Under the pieces are notes generated by a model. It worked only from the letters and a program-made list of their open reading frames with translations. It was not told the DNA's origin and made no database searches. From the NCBI GenBank assembly GCA_021463865.1, contig JAJTXY010000004.1, positions 226,858 to 290,857 of the forward strand: a stretch of DNA of 64,000 nt, given 5' to 3'. The translations under genes and the position numbers were made by a program. Source of the DNA: Anaerolineae bacterium (GTDB lineage: Bacteria; Chloroflexota; Anaerolineae; Aggregatilineales; J027). Positions 56,441 through 64,000 of the stretch are shown one piece after another; the first letter of the stretch is position 1; every line of letters starts with the position of its first letter.

Positions 56441-57160
56441 ATGAATCGTGAATATCATGCGTGGCACAGTCCCTCCCTGAATCGCAAAATGGAACTATTG
56501 GTGTTCGGACATGCCGGGGCCAAAGTCCTGATTTTTCCGACCTCGCAGGGAAAATTTTATGAGTGGGAAGACCGGGGGATGATGTGGATACTACACGAAC
56601 ATCTTGAACGTGGGTGGTTGCAATGTTATTGTGTGGACAGCGTGGATGCTGAAAGCTGGTATGCAAAATGGGCACACCCCGGCGGACGCGCCTATCGCCA
56701 TTCGCAATATGTGGGGTATCTGTACAACGAAGTTCTACCTTTTATGAATTGGAAAAACCCGACCCCATATACCATTACAATGGGAGCAAGTTTTGGTGCG
56801 TTTCATGCTATGTCGTTTGGCCTTAAACATCCTTGGGCCATCAATCGTGTCTTGGCAATGAGTGGCCTGTATGATATTCGCGGTTTTACCGATGGCTACA
56901 GTGATGATAACGTCTATTTCAACAACCCGATGCAGTTCATTGCTAACGAACACGATGATGGACGGCTTGCTCAGTTACGCCAGATGGATATTATTATGGC
57001 AACAGGACGTGATGACCGCTTGATAGGCAGCGCTCGACGACTATCGGCTTTGTTGTGGGAAAAAGGCATTGGCAATGCCCTGCGCGAGTGGGATGGCTGG
57101 TCACACGACTGGCCGTACTGGCAAAAAATGATGTTGATGTATATCGGCGGACATGATTAA
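56441..57160 (+). CDS. Esterase-like alpha/beta hydrolase
   Basis: 239 aa, esterase D/tributyrin type. Nucleophile Ser in GASFGAFH (about residue 117), an acid in GRDDRL and a His in WSHDWPYW near the end, all in the expected order. No signal peptide. It lies between the subtilase and an ATP-grasp gene with gaps of 26 and 34 bases, so a joint operon is likely. Start ATG 56441 with TAGGA; the in-frame GTG just before it is less well placed. A role in hydrolysing an ester or activated peptide is possible. Confidence 0.82.
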   Translation: MNREYHAWHSPSLNRKMELLVFGHAGAKVLIFPTSQGKFYEWEDRGMMWILHEHLERGWLQCYCVDSVDAESWYAKWAHPGGRAYRHSQYVGYLYNEVLPFMNWKNPTPYTITMGASFGAFHAMSFGLKHPWAINRVLAMSGLYDIRGFTDGYSDDNVYFNNPMQFIANEHDDGRLAQLRQMDIIMATGRDDRLIGSARRLSALLWEKGIGNALREWDGWSHDWPYWQKMMLMYIGGHD

Positions 57161-57194
57161 AGAATAATACCATTTTTTGATAAGGAGCGTTTTT

Positions 57195-58220
57195 ATGGCA
57201 TCCAAAGAACCCCTGCGCATTGGTTTGTTTGTGGGACGCGAATGGTCATGGCCGCCAGCATTTATTGAAGAAGTCAACCGACGCAATGAAGGGGTTATTG
57301 CCGAATATGTGAAGGTCGGGGGCACACAAATGAACGAACCCTGCCCCTACCGCGTCATTATAGATCGTATCTCGCATGAAGTCCCCTACTATCGCTCCTA
57401 TCTCAAAAACGCCGCATTGCAAGGTGTCAAGGTCATCAATGACCCCTTTATGTGGACAGCCGACGATAAGTTTTTTGGCGCATCCCTCGCTGAACAATTA
57501 GGCGTAAAATCCCCCAAAACAATTGTCCTGCCCAATCGAGATTATGTCCCCGGCATTGTCAAAACCGAGAGCTTGCGAAATCTAGTTTATCCAATGGATT
57601 GGCAGGCGATTGTCAATTATGTTGGGATGCCCTGCGTGCTAAAAGATGCACATGGCGGTGGCTGGCGGGACGTTTATATCGTCAACAGCATGGATGATCT
57701 CATCTTCCGCTATAACGGCAGCGCTCTGCTGACTATGATTGTGCAGGAATTTATCGAGTGGGATAACTATGCCCGTTTGATGTGCTTGGGCCAAAATGAC
57801 ATCTATGTGATGAAATATGACCCCAAGAGCCGCCGTTATCATGAGGAGCACGATTTTTCACCCGAACTTTATAGTCGCATGGTAGAGGACGCGACCAAAC
57901 TCGTGCGTGCCTTTGGCTACGACATGAACACGGTTGAGTTTGCCATTCGAGACGGCGTGCCCTACGCCATAGATTTTATGAACCCCGCCCCCGATATGGA
58001 TGTCAATTCATTGGGTCGCAAGCATTTTGATTGGATGGTCACGCATATGGCCGATATGACCATCCGACTGGCAAAATCTAACGAAGGCACCGCTGATCGT
58101 TACGAATGGGCGCGTGTTGTGGCAGAGACCCAATCTCCCAAAGTGGGTAAGGCCGTCGCCCCCAAGACGAAGGCTGTTGCTCCAAAAACCAAACCCACTA
58201 AGCCCAAATCCTCTTCCTAA
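57195..58220 (+). CDS. ATP-grasp ligase with Lys/Pro-rich tail
   Basis: 341 aa. N-terminal Rossmann-like domain (LRIGLFVGREWSWPPAF), then an ATP-grasp core (about 95-300): MPCVLKDAHGGGWRDVYIV, LTMIVQEFIEWDNYARLM, DMNTVEFAIRDGVPYAIDFM. Size like the RimK/microviridin-ligase group, but the sequence is not clearly theirs. The last 25 residues are a disordered basic tail with a repeated AVAPKTK, added to the fold. AAGGAG lies 7 bases before ATG. Substrate unknown. Confidence 0.82.
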   Translation: MASKEPLRIGLFVGREWSWPPAFIEEVNRRNEGVIAEYVKVGGTQMNEPCPYRVIIDRISHEVPYYRSYLKNAALQGVKVINDPFMWTADDKFFGASLAEQLGVKSPKTIVLPNRDYVPGIVKTESLRNLVYPMDWQAIVNYVGMPCVLKDAHGGGWRDVYIVNSMDDLIFRYNGSALLTMIVQEFIEWDNYARLMCLGQNDIYVMKYDPKSRRYHEEHDFSPELYSRMVEDATKLVRAFGYDMNTVEFAIRDGVPYAIDFMNPAPDMDVNSLGRKHFDWMVTHMADMTIRLAKSNEGTADRYEWARVVAETQSPKVGKAVAPKTKAVAPKTKPTKPKSSS

Positions 58221-58229
58221 GCATTAAAG

Positions 58230-58256
58230 GGGCAGGCTAATCACCTGCCCTTCTTT
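58230..58256 (+). terminator. rho-independent terminator
   Basis: GGGCAGG (58230-58236) pairs with CCTGCCC (58244-58250), then TTCTTT. Confidence 0.75.
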
Positions 58257-58296
58257 CTAAAGGCGCTCAATTATATTTATTGGAAAGGTAATTCTT

Positions 58297-59661
58297 ATGT
58301 TGGTTACAAAAGAAGCCGTTGAACTCTATCATAGTTTATTGAATGACCAATTAGTCGCCGACTCTTTTGAAAAGTTTAATCACAGCCTCCGCGCCCGACG
58401 CCTCTATTTTGGAGATCGCCCTCTCTGTACTGTTCTCCGTCCTCAGTTTTATTCCAAAGAACTTTGGGCCTATATCGCACACGAAACGGAAACCATGCTG
58501 CGTGCCTTCCGGAAAGCCCATGCCGCTTGTATGACCAATACGAATCTCCGTGCCCAACTTGACCTTGAGGCCTATGAAGAGGAACTGTTTAGCCTTGACA
58601 TTGGCTATGAAGCCCCTTGGACAACCTCCCGATTGGACTCCTTTTTCACACGTGAGGTCGGCCAACCACCCAGCCTGCGTTTTGTTGAATATAATGCGGA
58701 AACGCCAGCAGGCATGAGTTATGCCGATGAACTTGCCAGTGCCTTTATGGAACTAGAGCCGATTAAGCAATTTCAGCAGCATTACCACATCCATGCCATG
58801 CCTGTTCAGCCGGATTTGTTAGGCGCGTTGCAAGATGTGTGGCGGGAATGGGGTGGCACGGGTACGCCCCAAATCTGCATTGTAGATTGGCAAGACCTCC
58901 CCACCCATAATGAGCATGAAATCTGCCGTGATTATTTCATCGCCAACGGCTGTCCTACTATTTTGGCAGACCCGCAGGAATTGGAATATCGCAATGGACA
59001 CCTATGGGTCAAAGACTTTCGCGTAGATTTCATCTATAAGCGTGTACTGTCCTCCGAACTGATTAACAAACTGGGGGTGAATAACGTCATCGTTCGTGCT
59101 ATCAAAGATCATGCCGTCTGTATGAGCAATGCCTTTAGCGCCAAACTCATGGCAAAAAAGGCCAGTTTTGCTCTCCTAAGTGACGAGCAAAATCACTATC
59201 TCTTTACCTCGGATGAAATCGGCGCGATTGAAGCCCATATTCCTTGGACCCGCCGCGTGAGTGAACGCCATACTTATTTTCATGGGCAGACCATTGATCT
59301 TGTCCCCTTTATCGCCGATAACCGCGAAAATTTGGTATTGAAGCCGAACGACGAGTATGGAGGATTGGGGGTAGTGCTGGGATGGGAGGCCGATTCTGAG
59401 GCATGGAACGCGACCCTTCAGAAAGCCTTGCATAATCCCTATGTTGTTCAAGAACGGGTTGCGATTGGACAGGGCGATTACCCTTATTTGGAAGATGGCA
59501 AGCTGGCTATCCGTCAGCGTATGGTGGATACCGATCCCTATATCTTTCATGGGAAGCGTGTCAATGGCTGTCTCACGCGCATTTCCTCGCAATCGCTCTT
59601 GAATGTAACAGCGGGGGGTGGCTCGGTCATCCCGACCTTTATCATCGAAAAGCAAAACTGA
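58297..59661 (+). CDS. Circularly permuted ATP-grasp-like protein
   Basis: 454 aa. Motifs of the glutathionylspermidine-synthase-like / circularly permuted ATP-grasp group: RFVEYNAETPAGMSY, VDFIYKRVL, NLVLKPNDEYGGLGVVLGW, YVVQERV, and the end TRISSQSLLNVTAGGGSVIP. Such enzymes form amide bonds, often with an amine. The gene follows the ATP-grasp gene across a terminator, so it may have its own promoter. Substrate unknown; the pairing of an esterase and two ligases suggests a dedicated pathway. Confidence 0.8.
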   Translation: MLVTKEAVELYHSLLNDQLVADSFEKFNHSLRARRLYFGDRPLCTVLRPQFYSKELWAYIAHETETMLRAFRKAHAACMTNTNLRAQLDLEAYEEELFSLDIGYEAPWTTSRLDSFFTREVGQPPSLRFVEYNAETPAGMSYADELASAFMELEPIKQFQQHYHIHAMPVQPDLLGALQDVWREWGGTGTPQICIVDWQDLPTHNEHEICRDYFIANGCPTILADPQELEYRNGHLWVKDFRVDFIYKRVLSSELINKLGVNNVIVRAIKDHAVCMSNAFSAKLMAKKASFALLSDEQNHYLFTSDEIGAIEAHIPWTRRVSERHTYFHGQTIDLVPFIADNRENLVLKPNDEYGGLGVVLGWEADSEAWNATLQKALHNPYVVQERVAIGQGDYPYLEDGKLAIRQRMVDTDPYIFHGKRVNGCLTRISSQSLLNVTAGGGSVIPTFIIEKQN

Positions 59662-59883
59662 CGAGGGCGTGAGGGGGCAACTGATTATTACCCCTCACCA
59701 TAATATATCTTCCGTTGTCTATTAATTCCACAATTCTACTATTATCACGACTTCGACAATCTTTATAAAAAATTCATGAAGAATGGCTCTCTTTTTGTGA
59801 ATTTTTCGTCTTAACTTGTGAAAACTACATGAATATTTGAGGTTTTGGGTAACTTTACTTCCAACCTCAGCTATAATTTGGAA

Positions 59884-60074
59884 TGAAAGGTTTGCAAGGT
59901 GATAATAGTTTTCTAAAGATCGGTTTTTGGGGAAATCGTCAAAAAATTATTCGTAGCATTTCCCAAAAACGTGGAGCCAATGAAGCTCACACCCCTGTAA
60001 AGCGAAGCCGGTGGGGGCCGCACACAGGTATGAAGAACCATCCAAAGAAAACACCGCTTGTTGTGGGGTTTTAA
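59884..60074 (+). ncRNA. candidate structured RNA, about 190 bases
   Basis: Between TATAAT (59872) and a terminator (AAAACACC/GGGGTTTT, 60048-60072). It contains a strong stem, GTTTTTGGGGAAAT (59923-59936) with ATTTCCCAAAAAC (59958-59970); a small hairpin GTGGAGC/GCTCAC (59971-59990); then alternative pairings CCCC/GGGG and CCTGT (59994-59998) with ACAGG (60024-60028). Competing stems next to a terminator could be a riboswitch or attenuator for the downstream kinase, or an independent RNA. I cannot match it to a known class. Confidence 0.35.
60048..60074 (+). terminator. terminator of the candidate RNA
   Basis: AAAACACC pairs with GGGGTTTT (one mismatch), followed by TTTTAATT. Confidence 0.6.
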
Positions 60075-60229
60075 TTGCATCTATTCTTGCAATTGAATAA
60101 AATATCGCACGGGACAATAAAAACGTTCCAATCCTTCTCACCACCTTGTCTTCCTTTCAACCGAATATGCCCAGTATAAAACTGGGTGGTTCAAAACCTC
60201 TACGTGCTACTTAGAACCGAGAAGAGGGT

Positions 60230-62236
60230 ATGACCGTGCTACTCACGCAGAATCGTCACCCAATGGAGGCTTCGGTGGAAGCAACCGACATGGATCATTC
60301 GATGAGCTTGGATAATGATGCTTATTTCGAAAATGTTGTTGCCAGCCTTATCGCCGGTGTCATCCTTATCAATCGTCAGGGGCAGGTCACCTATTGCAAC
60401 GGCAAGTTTGAAGAACTGCTCAAGACCAATCGCAATGAATTGATTGATCGCCCTTACAGCACGGTGTTTAACCAAATTGCTTCTATCAGCAATCAAGGAC
60501 AAAAGCTGTACGGAGAACTCAATACTGCCCTTGCAAGCCTAGAAAAATCCCCCCGTTTATTGGTGACAACCCCCCAGCCCAATGTCAGTCATTATGAAAT
60601 TCAATTTTTTGAGGTGACAGACGAACTTTCAAAATTGATTGGGTGGGGTTTGTTGGTACGTGATGTAACCCGCGAGCGCAATGAAATCGTCCAGCAATCC
60701 GAACAGCTTTCGATTGTTTCGCGGGTGCTCCTAGCGCCGCTTGCCACCATCAAAGGCTATGCCTCAACCCTGTTAAGCAATCATCGCTATTGGGGTGAGA
60801 ACGAGCGCGAGGGTTTTTTGGAAAGCATCAACGAAAGCATTGATGCCCTCACGCATCATCTGGAAAATATTCGTGAAATCTCCCGATTTGAAACCGCCAA
60901 CGTCACCCTCGATAAGCGCCCTACCGATGTGCGCCGTCTGGTAGAACGTGTTTCACAGACCCTGACATTCCAAATGACGGGACGTGGCATTGATTTCAAC
61001 ATCAAAGATAACCTGCCGATGGTGAATCTGGATACCCTGCGGATTGAGCGTGTCCTGCGGAATATCCTCGACAACGCGATTCGCTATTCCCAACAAGGCA
61101 AACGCATTGTCGTTTCCGCCGAAGTGATTGGGGAGGAATTGCACATCAGTGTAGAAGATCAGGGCATGGGCATTCCAAAAGAGCATCTGCCACGCATCTT
61201 TGAATGTTTCTATCGGGTGGGGTATGGCCCGGCTGAAACAACCAAAGGTGCCGGGCTAGGACTCTATGTTGCACGGGGTCTGGTCATGGCACACGCTGGA
61301 CGTATCTGGGCCGAAAGCACTCCCGGCATCGGGACCAAGGTTACGTTTACCCTGCCCGTCGAAGGAGTGGTTTTGCCTGAAGCACCACGCCTACCGACGC
61401 CAGCAACTGCGCCAATCACGGCATCTATCCCAGCAGCGCCACCGCCTGTCACTATCATTACGACACCCGCCGTCCAGACAATCAGTGTGCCGAAGCCGAA
61501 GCCGATTCAGCAGCAAATCACCGATCCCGATTCAGCAACAGTTTTAGTCATTGAGGACGACCACTCAATGAAGACACTGTTGGAAACCATGCTTAAGACG
61601 GTTGGGTATAAAGTTCTATATGCCCTTTCCGGCAGCATCGGCCTGCAATTGGCGGCAACCGAAAATCCCGACATCATTTTATTAGACATCAGCCTGCCCG
61701 ATGTAAATGGCTTTGATGTGTGCGCCCGTATCCGCGAGTTTTCCAGTGTGCCTGTTGTCATGATTACCGGGCACAAATCCGATAAGGATGTCGTCAAGGG
61801 GTTGGATGTTGGCGCGGACGATTATTTGATTAAACCTGTCAACAAAGCCGAATTGTTAGCACGGGTTCGGGCCAACCTACGGCGTTCGCGGGTCCCGATT
61901 GAAGCCGCCACCACCGAACCTTCGCTTAAAGTGGGCGACCTGATGATTGATTTTGCTCAACGCAAGGTCACGATGCGCGGTAAGAATATCAAATTGACCC
62001 CGATTGAATATAAGTTGCTCTATAACTTGGCGGTCAACACAGGCCGCGTGCTAACCCATGAACAACTGCTCGATAAGGTGTGGGGCGTGGGATATGAAGG
62101 TGAGCGCCAGCACCTATGGGTCAATATTAGTCGCCTGCGCCGTAAACTCGAACGAAATCCCAGTAAGCCGGAATATATCGCCACTGAGCCGGGTGTGGGC
62201 TATTACCTCCCATCCCCCGACCAACTTGAAAGCTAA
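60230..62236 (+). CDS. Histidine kinase (degenerate H-box) - receiver - winged-helix fusion
   Basis: 668 aa. PAS domain about 28-148, HisKA about 155-222, ATPase about 260-378 (N-box LDNAIRYS, G1 DQGMGI, G2 GAGLGLYV), Pro-rich linker, receiver about 437-550 (D486 in LLDISLP, K535 in LIKPVN) and an OmpR-type winged helix about 570-660 (TPIEYKLLYNL, WVNISRLRRKLE). The H-box reads SRVLLAPL: Arg165 stands where the phospho-accepting His should be, while the ATPase boxes and receiver are intact. No membrane segment, so it is a soluble sensor-to-DNA protein. AGAGGG precedes the ATG. Confidence 0.9.
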   Translation: MTVLLTQNRHPMEASVEATDMDHSMSLDNDAYFENVVASLIAGVILINRQGQVTYCNGKFEELLKTNRNELIDRPYSTVFNQIASISNQGQKLYGELNTALASLEKSPRLLVTTPQPNVSHYEIQFFEVTDELSKLIGWGLLVRDVTRERNEIVQQSEQLSIVSRVLLAPLATIKGYASTLLSNHRYWGENEREGFLESINESIDALTHHLENIREISRFETANVTLDKRPTDVRRLVERVSQTLTFQMTGRGIDFNIKDNLPMVNLDTLRIERVLRNILDNAIRYSQQGKRIVVSAEVIGEELHISVEDQGMGIPKEHLPRIFECFYRVGYGPAETTKGAGLGLYVARGLVMAHAGRIWAESTPGIGTKVTFTLPVEGVVLPEAPRLPTPATAPITASIPAAPPPVTIITTPAVQTISVPKPKPIQQQITDPDSATVLVIEDDHSMKTLLETMLKTVGYKVLYALSGSIGLQLAATENPDIILLDISLPDVNGFDVCARIREFSSVPVVMITGHKSDKDVVKGLDVGADDYLIKPVNKAELLARVRANLRRSRVPIEAATTEPSLKVGDLMIDFAQRKVTMRGKNIKLTPIEYKLLYNLAVNTGRVLTHEQLLDKVWGVGYEGERQHLWVNISRLRRKLERNPSKPEYIATEPGVGYYLPSPDQLES

Positions 62237-62271
62237 TTCCTTCACCTCGTTAGGCAACTGCAAGGAAACAG

Positions 62272-62309
62272 GCGGCCTGCGTTTTTGAGAATGCAAGGCC
62301 GCTCTTTTA
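62272..62309 (+). terminator. rho-independent terminator
   Basis: GCGGCCT (62272-62278) pairs with AGGCCGC (62296-62302), then TCTTTTAT. Confidence 0.7.
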
Positions 62310-62369
62310 TTATGTCCTTATATACAGCAACCTTTTGGCAGAATTTGCGACTCAATTGTTAGGTGACAC

Positions 62370-63137
62370 ATGCGATTTAAAGAAAAAGTGGTGATCGTCA
62401 CAGGTGGTGCAACGGGTATAGGCCGCGCCGCATCCATTTTATTTGCCGCAGAAGGCGCTCATGTCCTTGTCGCGGACATTAATCCCGATAAGGGTCAAGA
62501 GACGCTCGATGCAATTCGGCGAGAGGGTGGTCAGGCGACCTTTTTCCAAGTGGATGTATCAAATGAGGCGCACGTCGTGGCCCTAACTCAGCAGGCTGAC
62601 GCCCAATTCGGAGGCGTGGATGTGCTATTTAATAATGCTGGGATTGGCCTGTCCAAAGCGGCTGCCGACACTTCTAGCGCCGAATGGGACAAAATCTTGG
62701 GAGTTAACCTCAAGGGATGCTTTTTCTTTTGCAAATACACCCTGCCTTTGATGCAAAAGCGTGGGGGTGGCAGCATTGTCATCAACGCCTCCGCCAATGG
62801 GGTTATGGCTGAACCTGCCATCGCCGCCTATTGTGCATCCAAAGGGGGACTGATCGCGTTTACCCGCAGTCTGGCGCTGGATTATGCCAAATATAACGTG
62901 CGAGTGAACTGCATCAACGCGGGGTATATTGACACCCCCATTAACACTGAATTTTTCGCCACACCGGGCAGTTGGGAATTTGCCGCCAAACTGCATCCGA
63001 TTGGGCGAGTAGGTCGGCCCGAAGAAGTCGCTAAGGCCGCCCTCTTTTTGGCGTCAGATGATGCCTCATTTATCACCGGAGCGGCTCTTGCAGTAGATGG
63101 TGGCCTAACAGCCGCTATCGGCGGGGCTGTTCTATAA
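62370..63137 (+). CDS. SDR-family oxidoreductase
   Basis: 255 aa classical short-chain dehydrogenase. NAD(P) motif TGGATGIG (about 11-18), VDV, NNAG, the catalytic Ser in INASANG and YCASK (Tyr and Lys), and the end DGGLTAAIGG. D after the second strand (ADINPD) favours NAD. Substrate not predictable. It is followed 21 bases later by a sugar aminotransferase gene, so a sugar or polyketide-type substrate is possible. Confidence 0.9.
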   Translation: MRFKEKVVIVTGGATGIGRAASILFAAEGAHVLVADINPDKGQETLDAIRREGGQATFFQVDVSNEAHVVALTQQADAQFGGVDVLFNNAGIGLSKAAADTSSAEWDKILGVNLKGCFFFCKYTLPLMQKRGGGSIVINASANGVMAEPAIAAYCASKGGLIAFTRSLALDYAKYNVRVNCINAGYIDTPINTEFFATPGSWEFAAKLHPIGRVGRPEEVAKAALFLASDDASFITGAALAVDGGLTAAIGGAVL

Positions 63138-63158
63138 AGGAATCGCTAGGGAGAAAAC

Positions 63159-64000
63159 ATGTCACACACACCTGCAACCGCAGCCAAAGTCATCCCGTTT
63201 AACAAACCGTATCTAGGCGCTGAAGAACTCGAAGCCATTACCGAGGTTTTTGAATCTGGCAATATCGGCGGCAACGGCAAAGTCGGATCGAATCTTTCTG
63301 CCCTGCTGCAACAAAAATTTGGTTTACATCGTGCGCTATTGACTACTTCCTGCACCCATGCGCTCGAAATGGCAGGCATGGCCCTCGATTGGGGTCCCGG
63401 TGATGAAGTCATTTTGCCAAGTTTTGCCTTTGTGACTGCCGCCACTGCTGTTGTACGTCAAGGGGCAACGCCAATCTTTGCTGAGATTGACGAAAAGACG
63501 TGGAATATTGACCCTGCTGACGTGGAACGCCATATCACCCCCCGCACCCGCGCCATTATTCCGGTGCATTATGCCGGCCAAGGCTGCGATATGGACGCTT
63601 TGATGGCGATTGCCAAGAAACACAACTTGGATATTGTCGAGGACGCGGCACAAGGCATTGGTGCGAAATATAACGGCCAGTGGCTTGGCACGATTGGCGA
63701 CATCGGGGCCTACAGTTTCCATGTCACCAAAAATGTGATCTGCGGTGAGGGTGGTGCATTTCTGACCAATCGGGAAGATATTGCCCAACGCGCCGAAATC
63801 ATTATGGAAAAAGGCACCAATCGCAGCCAATTTTTGCGCGGGGCTGCCGAAAAATATTCGTGGGTAGACATCGGCTCCAGCTACGTTGTATCGGATTTGT
63901 TAGCCGCCATCGCACGTGCCCAATTTGCCAAGATGGACGAAATCAATCGGATGCGTGGGGTGGTGTGGCAGCGGTATCAGGAAGGTCTCGCCGATTTAGC
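63159..64000 (+). CDS. wecE: WecE/RffA-type dTDP-4-keto-sugar aminotransferase (partial)
   Basis: The first 280 codons are present and the gene runs off the window edge. DegT/DnrJ/EryC1 PLP-dependent aminotransferase: IPFNKPYLGAEELEAI, TTSCTHALEMAGMALD, GDEVILPSFAFVTAATA, PVHYAGQGCDMDALMAIAKK, EDAAQGIGAKYNG, then the PLP Lys in YSFHVTKNV and EKGTNRSQF. These blocks match dTDP-4-amino-4,6-dideoxygalactose transaminase (WecE/RffA), which uses Glu to aminate a 4-keto sugar for surface glycans. GGGAG precedes the ATG. Confidence 0.88.
   Translation, partial: MSHTPATAAKVIPFNKPYLGAEELEAITEVFESGNIGGNGKVGSNLSALLQQKFGLHRALLTTSCTHALEMAGMALDWGPGDEVILPSFAFVTAATAVVRQGATPIFAEIDEKTWNIDPADVERHITPRTRAIIPVHYAGQGCDMDALMAIAKKHNLDIVEDAAQGIGAKYNGQWLGTIGDIGAYSFHVTKNVICGEGGAFLTNREDIAQRAEIIMEKGTNRSQFLRGAAEKYSWVDIGSSYVVSDLLAAIARAQFAKMDEINRMRGVVWQRYQEGLADL

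Larger units (their letters stand above)
59662..60229 (+). promoter_or_regulatory. 568-base intergenic region with structured RNA candidate
   Basis: Starts with an inverted repeat GTGAGGGG (59669-59676) / CCCCTCAC (59691-59698), then an A/T-rich stretch with several AATTCATGAA-like words, then an exact -10 TATAAT (59872-59877), the candidate RNA and a terminator. A small hairpin CCCAGT/ACTGGG lies in the leader of the following gene. No protein gene found; a 63-codon frame inside is not convincing. Confidence 0.5.

Noticed and set aside
59883-60074. 63-codon ORF in the intergenic region
   Set aside because: No RBS, no recognisable composition, and it overlaps strong RNA stems and a terminator; better read as noncoding.
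59884-60074. 6S RNA or a known riboswitch class
   Set aside because: Two separate hairpins and no long rod as in 6S; motifs of c-di-GMP, cobalamin, TPP, SAM and ZTP classes not found by eye.

Overview
The window looks like a chromosomal segment of a Chloroflexota bacterium, probably Anaerolineae-like. This is an inference from gene style: an F-type ATP synthase cluster reduced to a, c and a b-delta fusion, many secreted proteins with SH3b, WD40 or Thr/Glu-rich tails, a kinase-nSTAND-WD40 giant, and lone rplS and rpmJ genes. No rRNA or complete mobile element is visible. There is one tRNA (Gly, CCC anticodon).

Layout. 0-6 kb: a cNMP-sensing histidine kinase, a secreted CopC-like protein with a Thr/Glu repeat, a monoheme cytochrome-like ORF and a decaheme cytochrome built from two five-heme halves. 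6-13 kb: a GH51 arabinofuranosidase, hypothetical genes, an MBL-fold protein, an SPFH-like membrane protein and a secreted SH3b protein. 13-24 kb: tRNA-Gly, a CPBP protease, a thrombospondin-type-3 protein, rplS, a WD40/SH3b protein, a histidine kinase with two receiver proteins, an orphan barstar, a GH57 enzyme, hicBA and ubiE/menG. 24-36 kb: an EF-G-like GTPase, the Fo part of ATP synthase, an FN3 membrane protein, secreted proteins, rpmJ, a beta carbonic anhydrase and a lipoprotein.

36-59.7 kb is the accessory centre. It starts with a NHLM-type peptide export cassette: a short HlyD-like adaptor, a C39 peptidase/ABC transporter, a second ABC transporter and a LanM synthetase. A restriction-modification pair of different base composition sits between the two transporters. 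The LanM keeps every dehydratase residue I could place, but its LanC cyclase domain has lost its middle, including all zinc ligands. About 5 kb downstream, past a kinase-nSTAND-WD40 protein, are two Nif11-type precursor genes. Their double-glycine leaders precede 20- and 18-residue cores with no cysteine. The broken cyclase and cysteine-free substrates agree with each other: this looks like a dehydrating, non-lanthionine RiPP pathway. Next to it are three ATP-grasp proteins, a leaderless subtilase and an esterase, which could be further peptide-modifying enzymes or a separate ligase pathway.

59.7-64 kb: a 568-base intergenic region with a candidate structured RNA, a histidine kinase-receiver-winged-helix fusion whose H-box lacks the phospho-accepting histidine, an SDR and the start of a WecE/RffA-type sugar aminotransferase cut by the window edge.
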